64,000 bases of DNA. Source: Salipiger pallidus (GTDB lineage: Bacteria > Pseudomonadota > Alphaproteobacteria > Rhodobacterales > Rhodobacteraceae). The position numbers and the translations under genes were made by a program. The notes beneath the pieces are model-generated. The model searched no databases. It was not told the origin of the DNA and saw nothing but the letters and a program-made list of their open reading frames with translations. This document shows positions 8,755 to 17,507 of this stretch, piece by piece (within the stretch, counting starts at the first letter, position 1; every line of letters begins with the position of its first letter). Where the stretch lies: the NCBI RefSeq assembly GCF_014643635.1, contig NZ_BMJV01000006.1:186001-250000 (forward strand), read 5' to 3'.

Positions 8755-9351
8755 TTAGGGCAGGGCCGCCAGAAGCGCCTCGTGCCGGGCGGTAAAGGCG
8801 TTCCGCGCCTCGACCGGCGGGCGCAGGTGTATGTCGAGCCCCTCTGTCAGCGCCGGCTCGGGCTGACCGAAGAACCGCTTCGCCTCTGCCGGTGAAAACC
8901 CCGCGATCTGCGTCGCCTCCATGTAGGCCGACACCATGTCCGCCCTCTTGATCCGTTTCTTCAGCGCGGGCGGGAGTGTGGCGGGCAGTCCGAAGCGCAG
9001 GTGAATCGCCGCCTCGAGCCGCTTGTCGAGCTCTTTGTAGGCTGGCCCAACAGCCGCCTTCACCGGCGATATCATGTCGCCGATGACGTATTCCGGTGCA
9101 TCGTGGAGCAGCGCCGTCAGCTTCTCGGCCTCCGTGGCGCGTGGGTACATGCGGGAAAACAGCGCCTCGACCAGCAGGGAATGTTCGGCCACGGAATAGG
9201 CGTAATCCCCCATGGTCTGACCGTTCCAGCGTGCCACGAAGGCAAGTCCGTGGGCGATGTCCTCAATCTCGATGTCCATCGGGGTTGGGTCCAGCAGATC
9301 GAGCCTGCGGCCCGACAGCATGCGCTGCCATGCACGGGTCTGTTTTGTCAT
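8755..9351 (-). CDS. HD-domain hydrolase (YfbR-like)
   Basis: A 198-residue HD superfamily metal-dependent phosphohydrolase. The HD pair is in ALLHDAPEYVIGD (about residue 88), with the preceding histidine in SVAEHSLLV. The fold resembles YfbR-type 5'-nucleotidases, so a nucleotide or nucleoside monophosphate is a likely substrate, but this is inference. It stands alone on the minus strand between regA and ahcY, a neighbourhood common in this family of bacteria. Its stop lies 49 bases from the convergent regA stop. Confidence 0.85.
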   Translation of the reverse strand: MTKQTRAWQRMLSGRRLDLLDPTPMDIEIEDIAHGLAFVARWNGQTMGDYAYSVAEHSLLVEALFSRMYPRATEAEKLTALLHDAPEYVIGDMISPVKAAVGPAYKELDKRLEAAIHLRFGLPATLPPALKKRIKRADMVSAYMEATQIAGFSPAEAKRFFGQPEPALTEGLDIHLRPPVEARNAFTARHEALLAALP

Positions 9352-9622
9352 GGCTCAGACCTCGATCGACTTCGGCGCAGCCACGCCAGTCCGGTGCCGC
9401 GGCCCGGAGGGCTGGCCGCTGGCAGGCGCGTTTACGGCCGGGCGGGCCCCGCAGCGGCGGCGATGCTGGATGTCGGGATGGCTGGTCTGCAGGTCTTCCA
9501 CCGGCATGCCTCGTCCTGGTGTGTTATCATTCTGTTCGGCCTGAAGTCTGATCCACGTTGCCGGTCTATTCAAGGGATGCTACCCCAACCCCAACCCGAA
9601 AATGGATGAACGGAGCGCCGAA

Positions 9623-11011
9623 ATGGCTCAGGACTACATCGTCAAGGACATCGCCCTTGCAGCTTACGGCCGCAAGGAACTCGACATCGCCGAGACCGAG
9701 ATGCCGGGCCTCATGGCCTGCCGCACCGAGTTTGGCGACAGCAAGCCGCTGAAAGGCGCGCGCATTGTCGGCTCTCTCCACATGACGATCCAGACCGCCT
9801 GCCTGATCGAGACCCTCGTGGCCCTCGGCGCCGACGTGCGCTGGGCGTCCTGCAATATCTTCTCGACCCAGGACCACGCCGCCGCTGCCATCGCCGAAGG
9901 CGGCACCCCGGTCTTCGCGATCAAGGGCCAGAGCCTTGAAGAGCATTGGGATTACCTCGACCGCTCGTTCCAGTTCGAGGACGGCCCGAACATGATCCTC
10001 GACGATGGCGGCGACGCGACGCTCTACATTCTGCTCGGCGCCCGTGCCGAGGCGGGCGAGGACATCATCCCCGTGCCGCAATCCGAGGAAGAGACCGTCA
10101 TCAAGGCGCAGATCAAGAAGCGCATGGAGCAGTCCCCTGGCTGGTTCACGAAGGTCCGCGATCAGATCAAGGGCGTGTCCGAGGAAACCACCACCGGCGT
10201 GCATCGCCTGTATGAGCTGCAAAAGAACGACCAGCTGCCCTTCCCGGCGATCAACGTGAACGATTCCGTCACCAAGTCGAAGTTCGACAACAAGTACGGC
10301 TGCAAGGAATCGCTGGTGGATGGCATCCGCCGCGCCACCGACGTGATGATGGCCGGCAAGGTTGCCGTGGTCTGCGGCTACGGCGACGTGGGCAAGGGCT
10401 CGGCGGCTTCGCTGGCCGGTGCCGGCGCGCGCGTGAAGGTGACCGAGGCGGACCCGATCTGCGCGCTGCAGGCGGCCATGGACGGGTTCGAGGTCGTGCT
10501 GCTTGAGGATGTCGTTGCTTCGGCGGACATCTTTATCACCACCACCGGCAACAAGGACATCATCCGCATCGAGCACATGCGCGAGATGAAGGACATGGCC
10601 ATCGTCGGCAACATCGGCCACTTCGACAACGAGATCCAGGTCGCCGCGCTGAAGAACCACAAGTGGACCAACGTCAAGGATCAGGTGGACATGATCGAGA
10701 TGCCCTCGGGCAGCCGTATCATCCTGCTGTCCGAAGGCCGCCTGCTGAACCTCGGCAACGCCACCGGCCACCCGTCCTTCGTGATGTCGGCGTCCTTCAC
10801 CAACCAGGTGCTGGCGCAGATCGAGCTGTGGACCCGTGGTGACGACTACGACAACAAGGTCTACATCCTGCCCAAGCATCTGGATGAAAAGGTCGCGCGG
10901 CTTCACCTTGACCGGATCGGCGTGAAGCTGACCACCCTGACGTCCGAGCAGGCCGCCTATATCGGTGTGACCCCGGAAGGTCCGTTCAAGCCGGAACACT
11001 ATCGCTACTGA
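9623..11011 (+). CDS. ahcY: S-adenosylhomocysteine hydrolase
   Basis: A 462-residue NAD-dependent enzyme that splits S-adenosylhomocysteine into adenosine and homocysteine, keeping SAM-dependent methylation running. Family hallmarks are [23 protein letters not shown] near the start, the cysteine in [16 protein letters not shown], the Rossmann motif [15 protein letters not shown] and the C-terminal [10 protein letters not shown]. The start at 9623 (MAQDYIVKD) follows a GGAG with good spacing; an ATG seven codons upstream (9602) is possible but lacks a good ribosome site. The 271 bases upstream do not show the conserved core of the known SAH riboswitch. Confidence 0.98.
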   Translation: MAQDYIVKDIALAAYGRKELDIAETEMPGLMACRTEFGDSKPLKGARIVGSLHMTIQTACLIETLVALGADVRWASCNIFSTQDHAAAAIAEGGTPVFAIKGQSLEEHWDYLDRSFQFEDGPNMILDDGGDATLYILLGARAEAGEDIIPVPQSEEETVIKAQIKKRMEQSPGWFTKVRDQIKGVSEETTTGVHRLYELQKNDQLPFPAINVNDSVTKSKFDNKYGCKESLVDGIRRATDVMMAGKVAVVCGYGDVGKGSAASLAGAGARVKVTEADPICALQAAMDGFEVVLLEDVVASADIFITTTGNKDIIRIEHMREMKDMAIVGNIGHFDNEIQVAALKNHKWTNVKDQVDMIEMPSGSRIILLSEGRLLNLGNATGHPSFVMSASFTNQVLAQIELWTRGDDYDNKVYILPKHLDEKVARLHLDRIGVKLTTLTSEQAAYIGVTPEGPFKPEHYRY

Positions 11012-11026
11012 GGCAGGTCCGGGCCC

Positions 11027-11066
11027 GCAGATCAACGCCCCGCCATTCGGCGGGGCGTTGATCTGC
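11027..11066 (+). terminator. Strong stem-loop after ahcY
   Basis: Perfect 18-base arms (left arm GCAGATCAACGCCCCGCC) separated by the four-base loop ATTC, starting 16 bases after the ahcY stop. There is no T-tract, so it is either a Rho-type 3' boundary or an mRNA-stabilising hairpin rather than a textbook intrinsic terminator. Confidence 0.7.
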
Positions 11067-11183
11067 GTGGTCAGGGGGCCGTTGGGCAAAAGCGCGGTAG
11101 GCCCATGGAGATCTGCGCAGAGTGCTTGCACTTTGTGACGAATGCGGGTGCCTTTGGCACAAGATGACAGGAAGGATCGAACC

Positions 11184-12149
11184 ATGCGCATCATCATTCA
11201 TGGAATAGGGGCCATCGGCGGTGTCGTGGGGGCCGCGCTGGTCGAGCAGGGCAATGACGTGCTGGGCATTGCGCGCGGCCGGATGCTCGAGGCGCTGCAG
11301 TCGGCCCCCCTGCGGTTGATCAGCCCCGGTCGGCGTATCGAGGTGACACTGCCCTGCGTGAGCCATCCTTCCGAGATCGATTTCCGGTCCGACGATATCG
11401 TCCTGCTTTGCGTGAAGGGACAGGATACCGAGGCGGCCCTGCGTGATCTTCGTGCGGCGGGGATGACGGACCAGCCGCTGTTCTGCCTGCAGAACGGCAC
11501 CGCAAATGAACGGGTGGCGATGCGCTATTTTCCCAATGTCCACGGCGTTACCGTGATGATGCCGGCCACCTACATGGAGCCGGGCGAGGTCATCACCCAT
11601 GGCGCCCCGTGCTTTGGACTGTTTTATGTGGGGCGTTTCCCGAATGGCATCGATGCCGCTGACGAAGCGCTTCAGGCGGTTCTCGATGCCGCGAATATCA
11701 AGACGATCCTGTCGGAAGATGTCATGCAGTCGAAATACGGCAAGCTGCTGATGAACCTTGGGAACATCGTCGACGCGCTGCTGCCGCTCGAGGCAGATCG
11801 CACCGGGTTCACGTCGCGGCTGACCGCCGAGGCCGAAGACGTGTTTCGCGCCGCTGGCGTCACCTGGGAGGATATGGGGCTCGAGAACGCGCAGCGCAAG
11901 CAGTTCATGGAGATCACCGATATCGAGGGCGTGCCCCGCGCCGGGTCTTCGACACGGCAGAGCCTGTCGCGCGGGGCCGGCAGCGTCGAGACCGACTATC
12001 TCAACGGCGAAGTTGCTTTGCTGGCGCGCCTGCACGGACTGAAAGCTCCGCTCAACGCCGCGCTTGTGGATCTGGCGGCGCGCCGCATGGCCGAAGGCCG
12101 AAGCGCCGGGGAGATGACGGAAGCGGAGCTTGCCACGCTCCTCGGCTAG
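11184..12149 (+). CDS. Ketopantoate reductase family (PanE/ApbA) oxidoreductase
   Basis: A 321-residue NADP-dependent reductase. The N-terminal Rossmann motif IHGIGAIGGVVGAALVEQG is at residues 5-23, LLCVKGQDTE and LQNGTANE are typical of the ketopantoate reductase family, and the C-terminal helical domain has KYGKLLMNLGNIVDALL with the catalytic lysine. Authentic PanE makes pantoate for coenzyme A synthesis; many paralogues of this family act on other 2-keto acids, so the substrate is left open. The start at 11184 follows AGGAAGG; the open frame begins 42 bases earlier. Confidence 0.85.
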   Translation: MRIIIHGIGAIGGVVGAALVEQGNDVLGIARGRMLEALQSAPLRLISPGRRIEVTLPCVSHPSEIDFRSDDIVLLCVKGQDTEAALRDLRAAGMTDQPLFCLQNGTANERVAMRYFPNVHGVTVMMPATYMEPGEVITHGAPCFGLFYVGRFPNGIDAADEALQAVLDAANIKTILSEDVMQSKYGKLLMNLGNIVDALLPLEADRTGFTSRLTAEAEDVFRAAGVTWEDMGLENAQRKQFMEITDIEGVPRAGSSTRQSLSRGAGSVETDYLNGEVALLARLHGLKAPLNAALVDLAARRMAEGRSAGEMTEAELATLLG

Positions 12150-12213
12150 CCGTGGGCGGCGCGGGCCTGCGTCACCCTGTGGCCTGAGGTGGCCGCAGAC
12201 CGACCATGGGTTA

Positions 12214-12239
12214 GGGGGCGAGGCCTGCAGGCCGCCCCC
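12214..12239. terminator. Hairpin between convergent genes
   Basis: GGGGGC and GCCCCC arms enclose the self-complementary GGCCTGCAGGCC. It lies between the convergent PanE-family gene and ubiB and could limit transcription on both strands. No T-tract is present. Confidence 0.45.
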
Positions 12240-12337
12240 GTCCCGGCAGTGTACGCCTCGCTTTGGGAGCGCGCTCTGCCAAGGACGGCAGCCAATGAGC
12301 AGCCCACGAGGTCAGCGCCAGCCCGTGACCGGGCCCG

Positions 12338-13870
12338 TCAGGCCAGGCTTGCCAGGACCGTCGCCACAGCAGCCGCAACGCAGGCTCCACCAAGAGCCCA
12401 ACCAATCCGCCCGCGCCACTTGGACGCCCGACGGCACACTTCCTCTTCCGCCTGCCTGACCAGCGCGGCCTCCACGAGGGTTGGCAGACGGGGGCCAAAG
12501 CGGGCCAGAACCCGCGCGGTCTGCATGAGGTCACGGATGGCGGCGCGTGGGCCGATCGAGGTCTTGATGTAGTCCTCGACCACGGGTTTGGCGGTGTCCC
12601 AGATGTTCATGTGAGGGTTCAGCGACCGCGCCACCCCTTCGACTACGACCATGGTGCGCTGAAGCAGGATAAGCTCGGTCCGAGTCTCCATCCCGAACCG
12701 TTCGGTGACCTCGAAGAGGTAGGACAGCAGGCGCGCCATGGAGATGTGGGACGCGTCCATCCCGAAGATCGGCTCACCCACCGCGCGCAGGGCGCGGGCG
12801 AAGGCGTCCACGTCGCGGTCGGCGGGCACGTAGCCTGCCTCGAAATGAACCTCCGCCACGCGCTTGTAGTCGCGGCGAATGAAACCGTAGAGAATCTCGG
12901 CGTAGACCCGGCGCGTGTATTCGTCGATATGGCCCATGATCCCGAAATCATAGGCGATGATATCTCCGTTCGCGGCGACCTTGAGGTTCCCTTGGTGCAT
13001 GTCCGCGTGGAAGAAACCGTCGCGCAGTGCGTGGTTCAGGAAAAGCTGCAGGACCCGTTCGCTCAGCGCGACGCGGTCATGCCCGGCGGCGTCGAGTTTT
13101 TCGTTGTCGCCAAGCGAGATCCCCTCGGCCCAGCTCATTGTCATCACGCGGCGCCCGGACAGGCCCCAGACGATGGAGGGCAGCTGGAAGCCGTCATCGC
13201 CTGCGGTGTTGGCGGCAAATTCACTGGCCGCGGCGGATTCGAGCCGCAGGTCCAGCTCGCCCATCACCACGCTTTCGAAATGCGCGATCACATCCCGCGG
13301 CCTCAGCCGGCGCGAGGCGGGCGACAGCGTCTCGATGGAGTGGGCCATGAAGTAGAAAGCATCGATATCGGTGCGGAACGCCCGTTCAATGCCGGGGCGC
13401 AGCACCTTCACCGCGACGAGCTGGCCATTGTCGGCCCGCCGGGCCCGGTGGACCTGCGCGATGGAGGCGGCGGCGACCGGGGCACTGAACTCCGAAAACA
13501 CCTCGTCCACAGACAGTCTGAGTTCGGATTCGATCTGGGTCTTGGCCTTTTCGATCCCGAAGGGCGGCAGCTTGTCCTGCAGCACGCGCAGCTGGTTGGC
13601 GATCTCGATGCCCACCACGTCAGGACGGGTCGACAGGATCTGGCCGAACTTGATGTAGGCCGGCCCAAGCGCCGACAGAGCGCGCGGAGCAGGAGGCATG
13701 GTCGGGTCGCCCTCGATTCCCAGCCAGCGGAAGGGGTAGACCAGCGTGCGGAAGGCGATGCGCACCGAGCGCGGCGCCTCGAGCGCGTCAAGGATCACGC
13801 CCATGGCGCCGGTCCGCTCGAAAGTGGCGCCGGTTCGGATCAGCCGCCAGATGTTGTGGGGACCACGCAT
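12338..13870 (-). CDS. ubiB: UbiB, ubiquinone biosynthesis atypical kinase
   Basis: A 510-residue member of the ABC1/ADCK/UbiB atypical kinase family, needed for ubiquinone production. Seen are the family KxGQ motif in YIKFGQILSTRPDVVG, the alanine-rich loop AAASIAQVHRA that replaces the usual glycine loop, VAVKVLRPG, the catalytic GFFHADMHQGN and the metal-binding YDFGIMG. A C-terminal hydrophobic segment (about residues 488-508) is a likely membrane anchor. The start at 13870 (MRGPHNIWRLI) is separated from the ubiE stop by one base, so the two genes are cotranscribed; extending further upstream would enter ubiE. Confidence 0.96.
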   Translation of the reverse strand: MRGPHNIWRLIRTGATFERTGAMGVILDALEAPRSVRIAFRTLVYPFRWLGIEGDPTMPPAPRALSALGPAYIKFGQILSTRPDVVGIEIANQLRVLQDKLPPFGIEKAKTQIESELRLSVDEVFSEFSAPVAAASIAQVHRARRADNGQLVAVKVLRPGIERAFRTDIDAFYFMAHSIETLSPASRRLRPRDVIAHFESVVMGELDLRLESAAASEFAANTAGDDGFQLPSIVWGLSGRRVMTMSWAEGISLGDNEKLDAAGHDRVALSERVLQLFLNHALRDGFFHADMHQGNLKVAANGDIIAYDFGIMGHIDEYTRRVYAEILYGFIRRDYKRVAEVHFEAGYVPADRDVDAFARALRAVGEPIFGMDASHISMARLLSYLFEVTERFGMETRTELILLQRTMVVVEGVARSLNPHMNIWDTAKPVVEDYIKTSIGPRAAIRDLMQTARVLARFGPRLPTLVEAALVRQAEEEVCRRASKWRGRIGWALGGACVAAAVATVLASLA

Positions 13871-13871
13871 C

Positions 13872-14624
13872 TCAGATCTTCCAGCCTGAATGCAGGCAGG
13901 CGATTCCCATGGACAGGTTCCGGTACTTGGCCTGTTCAAAGCCCGCCGCGCGCACCATCCCGAGGAAGGTCTCCTGGTCCGGGAACTTGCGGATCGATTC
14001 CACCAGGTACTGGTAGCTGTCGCTGTCTTTCGCGATCACCTGCCCCATGCGCGGGATGATGTTGAAGGAATAGAGATCATAGACTTTCTGCATCATGTCA
14101 TTCGGAATCTGGTTAAATTCCAGTACCATGAGCCGACCGCCGGGCTTCAGAACGCGAAACGCTTCGTTCAGCGCCTCCTGCGGTCGGGTCACGTTCCGGA
14201 TCCCGAAGGAGATGGTGTAGACATCGAAGCTGTTGTCAGGGAAGGGCAGCGCCATCGCGTCGCCCACCACCCAGTCGAGGCTGCCCGACATGGCGTCCGC
14301 CTCTGCCCGCTGCCGACCGGCGACCAGCATCGGCTCGGTCAGGTCGAGCACGGTGGCGTGTCCCGATCCCGCGCGTTTGAGGAAACGGAACGAGATGTCG
14401 CCGGTTCCGCCAGCCACGTCGAGCAGCTTCTGCCCGGGGCGCGGTGCCAGCCAGTCCATCATCGCATCCTTCCAGATGCGGTGGATGCCAAAGGACATGG
14501 CGTCGTTCATCACGTCGTATTTCGATGCAACGGAGCCAAAGACACCCTGCACCTTGCCCGCCTTCTCGCTTTCAGGAATGTCAGTGAAGCCGAAATGCGT
14601 GGTCCGGGACGTGTCATCGGTCAT
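13872..14624 (-). CDS. ubiE: UbiE, ubiquinone/menaquinone C-methyltransferase
   Basis: A 250-residue SAM-dependent methyltransferase of ubiquinone synthesis. The SAM-binding glycine loop [16 protein letters not shown], the acidic VLDLTEPML and the UbiE signatures [18 protein letters not shown] and ISFGIRNV are all present, as is the terminal [14 protein letters not shown]. The start was set at 14624 ([12 protein letters not shown]), preceded by AAAGGG; an ATG at 14663 is also in frame, but the AAGGAG there directly abuts the codon. It is followed by ubiB and is divergent from mutM. Confidence 0.96.
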   Translation of the reverse strand: MTDDTSRTTHFGFTDIPESEKAGKVQGVFGSVASKYDVMNDAMSFGIHRIWKDAMMDWLAPRPGQKLLDVAGGTGDISFRFLKRAGSGHATVLDLTEPMLVAGRQRAEADAMSGSLDWVVGDAMALPFPDNSFDVYTISFGIRNVTRPQEALNEAFRVLKPGGRLMVLEFNQIPNDMMQKVYDLYSFNIIPRMGQVIAKDSDSYQYLVESIRKFPDQETFLGMVRAAGFEQAKYRNLSMGIACLHSGWKI

Positions 14625-14719
14625 CGGGCTGGCCCTTTTGGTCTTGTGATCGTGGCGTTGCATCTCCTTATAGAGCCCGCAGGCCGCGCTGCAATGCGGC
14701 CCATGGTCAAGGAGATGTC

Positions 14720-15571
14720 ATGCCGGAACTGCCTGAGGTGGAAACCGTGCGCCGCGGCCTCGCCCCGGTGATGGAGGGAAACACCATTGCGCTTGCGCAG
14801 GTCAACCGCCCGGATCTGCGCTGGCCTTTCCCTGAGCGGATGGCCGAACGGCTGACCGGAGCGCGGATCGAGCGGCTGCGGCGGCGGTCAAAATACATCC
14901 TTGGAGATCTCGATACGGGCGAATCCCTGCTGATCCACCTTGGCATGACCGGCCGGATGCTGGTGTCGGGCGATGCGCTGGGGCAATTCGTGCATGATCA
15001 TCCGGCGCCGGAAAAGCACGATCACGTGGTTTTCGACATGGCCGACGGCGCGCGCGTCACCTTCAACGATCCGCGCCGCTTCGGGGCCATGGACCTGCTG
15101 CCCACCGAAACCGCCGAGGCGCATCCACTGCTGGCCGCGATCGGGCCGGAACCGCTGGGCAATGATTTCCACGAGGCGCATCTCGTGGCTGCGCTGAAAG
15201 GGCGCAGCATGCCGGCCAAGAGCGCGCTTCTGGACCAGAAGATCGTCGCTGGCCTTGGCAACATATACGTGTGCGAGGCGCTGTTCCGGGCGGGTATCCA
15301 TCCGGGACGTCGCGTCAACCGCATCTCGGAGCGGCGCATCGCGTCGCTGGTGCCGATCATCCGGCAGGTGCTGGAAGAAGCGATCGTCGCTGGCGGCTCC
15401 AGCCTGCGCGATTTCCGCCAGGCCGATGGAGAACTTGGGTATTTTCAGCACAGCTTCGACGTGTACGGCCGCGAGGGACAGCCCTGCCGGACCGACGATT
15501 GCGGGGAAACCGTGCGGCGGATGGTGCAGTCGGGGCGGTCCTCGTTCTACTGCCCGGCCTGTCAAAGATAG
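14720..15571 (+). CDS. mutM: Formamidopyrimidine-DNA glycosylase (Fpg)
   Basis: A 283-residue base-excision repair glycosylase/AP lyase that removes 8-oxoguanine and ring-opened purines. The N-terminus [14 protein letters not shown] carries the catalytic proline-2 and glutamate-3. The helix-two-turn-helix region contains [22 protein letters not shown], and the C-terminal zinc finger has cysteines in PCRTDDCGE and [14 protein letters not shown] precedes the start. It is divergent from ubiE and 64 bases upstream of the enoyl-CoA hydratase gene. Confidence 0.98.
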   Translation: MPELPEVETVRRGLAPVMEGNTIALAQVNRPDLRWPFPERMAERLTGARIERLRRRSKYILGDLDTGESLLIHLGMTGRMLVSGDALGQFVHDHPAPEKHDHVVFDMADGARVTFNDPRRFGAMDLLPTETAEAHPLLAAIGPEPLGNDFHEAHLVAALKGRSMPAKSALLDQKIVAGLGNIYVCEALFRAGIHPGRRVNRISERRIASLVPIIRQVLEEAIVAGGSSLRDFRQADGELGYFQHSFDVYGREGQPCRTDDCGETVRRMVQSGRSSFYCPACQR

Positions 15572-15635
15572 CTTGATCGGAGGGGCCAAGCTGGTAAGGC
15601 TGCGGTTTGACGCTAACGGACGGGAGCCCGAAGTC

Positions 15636-16412
15636 ATGGCCTATGAGACGATCATCGTCGAAGTAGAGGACCACGTCGCAACAATTGCCCTCAATCGCCC
15701 TGATGCCCTGAACGCCCTCAACAGCCACCTGCTGGCCGAGCTGGCGCAGGCGCTGACCGAGGCCGATGCGAATGACAAGGTGCGCTGCATCATCCTGACG
15801 GGCTCGGCCAAGGCGTTCGCCGCCGGGGCCGACATCAAGGAGATGTCAGAAAAGACCTTCGTGGAGATGTTCCTCGGGGACTTCTTCGAGCCGGCCATCG
15901 AGGCCACGGCCAAGGTGCGCAAGCCGGTGATTGCCGCGGTGTCGGGCTATGCCCTGGGCGGTGGTTGCGAGCTGGCAATGATGTGCGACTTCATCATCGC
16001 GAGCGACACCGCCAAGTTCGGCCAGCCCGAGATCAACCTCGGCGTCATCGCCGGGATCGGCGGTACACAGCGCCTGACCCGTTACGTGGGCAAGTCCAAA
16101 TCCATGGACATGCACCTGACCGGACGCTTCATGGATGCCGAAGAAGCGGAACGCTCGGGCCTCGTGAGCCGCGTTGTTCCGGCCAAGAAGCTGATGGAAG
16201 AGGCGCAGTCCGCTGCCTCCAAGATCGCCGAGAAGTCGATGATCGCCACCATGGCGGCCAAGCAGGCGGTGAACCGCTCTTATGAGACGACGCTCACCGA
16301 AGGCCTGCTGTTCGAACGTCGGCTGTTCCATTCGCTGTTCTCGACCGAAGACCAGAAAGAAGGCATGGCCGCCTTCCTCGAGAAGCGGACAGCCCAGTTC
16401 CGCGACCGCTAA
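15636..16412 (+). CDS. Enoyl-CoA hydratase (crotonase family)
   Basis: A 258-residue crotonase-fold enzyme that hydrates 2-enoyl-CoA to 3-hydroxyacyl-CoA. The oxyanion-hole region [11 protein letters not shown], the first catalytic glutamate in [11 protein letters not shown] and the second in [17 protein letters not shown] are all intact, which favours a true hydratase over other crotonase activities. Closest in type to short-chain hydratases (PaaF/Crt group); the pathway cannot be fixed from context. A terminator follows directly, so it probably forms a unit with or without mutM. The start at 15636 ([12 protein letters not shown]) fits the family. Confidence 0.93.
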   Translation: MAYETIIVEVEDHVATIALNRPDALNALNSHLLAELAQALTEADANDKVRCIILTGSAKAFAAGADIKEMSEKTFVEMFLGDFFEPAIEATAKVRKPVIAAVSGYALGGGCELAMMCDFIIASDTAKFGQPEINLGVIAGIGGTQRLTRYVGKSKSMDMHLTGRFMDAEEAERSGLVSRVVPAKKLMEEAQSAASKIAEKSMIATMAAKQAVNRSYETTLTEGLLFERRLFHSLFSTEDQKEGMAAFLEKRTAQFRDR

Positions 16413-16435
16413 GCTGCGTCCCATGGAATCACTCT

Positions 16436-16468
16436 CGGCCCGCCCCTCGAGGCGGGCCGTTTTCGTTT
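16436..16468 (+). terminator. Intrinsic terminator after enoyl-CoA hydratase
   Basis: CGGCCCGCC and GGCGGGCCG arms (9 bases) with a six-base loop, followed by TTTTCGTTT. Confidence 0.9.
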
Positions 16469-16551
16469 GGGTGGCATCGAAAATGCAGCGGCGTCTTTTC
16501 AGAAACGGCTGCCTGTTTCGACGGCAGATTCCCTTTGCGACTGCAGGGGCT

Positions 16552-16718
16552 TTGCAAACCGCCCTCATGCGTGTATATGCCGCCTCCACATGCGCGTGAT
16601 GCCCGCTCAGGCAAGAATCGGTCCGGCTATAGGAGTTCGGGTCTGAGTGCGTTTGCGCCCTAAACAGATCCACCCCGAAGCCACTGGCTTCGACAGCCCA
16701 GATACAGGAACGATCATC
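16552..16718 (+). promoter_or_regulatory. rpsT promoter and leader
   Basis: A likely sigma-70 promoter, TTGCAA at 16552-16557, 16 bases, then TATATG at 16574-16579. This gives a leader of about 130 bases before rpsT. In the leader, CGAAGCC (16676-16682) and GGCTTCG (16686-16692) form a perfect 7-base-pair hairpin with loop ACT, about 27 bases before the start codon. Whether it regulates S20 synthesis is not known from sequence. Confidence 0.55.
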
Positions 16719-16982
16719 ATGGCAAACACCGTTCAGTCCAAAAAGCGCGCCCGTCAGAACGAAAAGCGCTTCGCCGTCAACAAGGCACGCCGTTCGCGCA
16801 TCCGCACCTACCTCCGCAAGGTCGAGGAAGCGATCGCGTCGGGCGACAAGGAAGCCGCAACCACCGCTCTGCGTGCCGCTCAGCCCGAGCTGATGCGCGG
16901 CGTGACCAAGGGCGTGTTCCACAAGAACACCGCCTCGCGCAAGGTCTCGCGCCTGGCGTCGCGGGTCAAAGCACTGGGCTGA
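16719..16982 (+). CDS. rpsT: 30S ribosomal protein S20
   Basis: An 87-residue, strongly basic ribosomal protein that binds 16S rRNA. The start [17 protein letters not shown] and the core [19 protein letters not shown] are typical of S20, as is the conserved [16 protein letters not shown] near the end. The start at 16719 was chosen over an in-frame ATG at 16647 because it matches the family exactly. It is monocistronic, with its own promoter and a strong terminator, and lies upstream of dnaA as in related genomes. Confidence 0.98.
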   Translation: MANTVQSKKRARQNEKRFAVNKARRSRIRTYLRKVEEAIASGDKEAATTALRAAQPELMRGVTKGVFHKNTASRKVSRLASRVKALG

Positions 16983-16997
16983 AAAGCCACAGTCCAA

Positions 16998-17194
16998 GAT
17001 TCTGCCAAACGAGAGAGGCACCACAGTCTGTGGTGCCTCTTTTTGATTCCGGCACCAGATTTTGTCTTCAGAGATTCTTTTGGAGGATTCCTTTGAGTCA
17101 AGTTGCAAGATCGGTTGCCGCCGTTCACCCGAAATTGGTAATTTCTCCGAGCGAGTCACATTGCTTGGGGGGACAGGCAAGCGGACACGGAATC
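16998..17194. promoter_or_regulatory. Cluster of seven GANTC sites upstream of dnaA
   Basis: GANTC, the recognition site of the alphaproteobacterial cell-cycle methyltransferase CcrM, occurs at 16998, 17045, 17073, 17086, 17095, 17153 and 17190 (first base of each). At the base composition of this region about one per 300 bases would be expected. The cluster covers the rpsT-dnaA gap where the dnaA promoter should lie, so methylation-dependent (CcrM/GcrA-type) control of dnaA is a reasonable inference. No classical DnaA boxes are seen. Confidence 0.6.
17014..17044 (+). terminator. Intrinsic terminator after rpsT
   Basis: Perfect 12-base arms, AGAGGCACCACA and TGTGGTGCCTCT, with loop GTC, followed by a T run. 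It separates rpsT from dnaA transcription. Confidence 0.95.
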
Positions 17195-17507
17195 GACCAT
17201 TCGTTCGGTTCCAGATCCGCAGTTCCGAGGTCTGCTGCTACGGACACCGGGAAAGGGCGTTAGGCCCTGTCGGTCCAACACTGATCATAAGCGCGGACGG
17301 CGCCACCCGTAACCCATGCATGGGGTGCATGGGTACGGTTGTCTTTTGTCCGCTTCAGGGGTGCATGCCACTCCCGCCCGAATCCGTCTGGACCGGGGTG
17401 GGACAGCTGTTTGCTCTGGATGGGTCTCGACCGGACGTCACGCGCAGGGGCGTCCGGAGCACACAGGACATGCGCACGGACAGAACATGCTTTTGGAGCG
17501 GGGACAG
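17195..17507 (+). promoter_or_regulatory. dnaA leader region with perfect inverted repeat
   Basis: No gene is visible here. ACCCATGCA (17312-17320) and TGCATGGGT (17326-17334) form a perfect 9-base inverted repeat around TGGGG, which could be a hairpin in the dnaA mRNA leader or a protein-binding site. One further GANTC lies near 17380. GGAG at about 17495 serves as ribosome binding site for dnaA. Confidence 0.4.

Noticed and set aside
9352-9622. SAH riboswitch upstream of ahcY
   Set aside because: The conserved core of the SAH riboswitch is not found by eye; a covariance search would settle it.
9566-11197. 543-codon minus-strand frame opposite ahcY
   Set aside because: Pure shadow of ahcY; no ribosome site or domain, while ahcY is unmistakable.
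17041-17507. Chromosomal replication origin next to dnaA
   Set aside because: No TTATCCACA-type DnaA boxes or AT-rich unwinding region are seen. In many alphaproteobacteria the origin is not beside dnaA.
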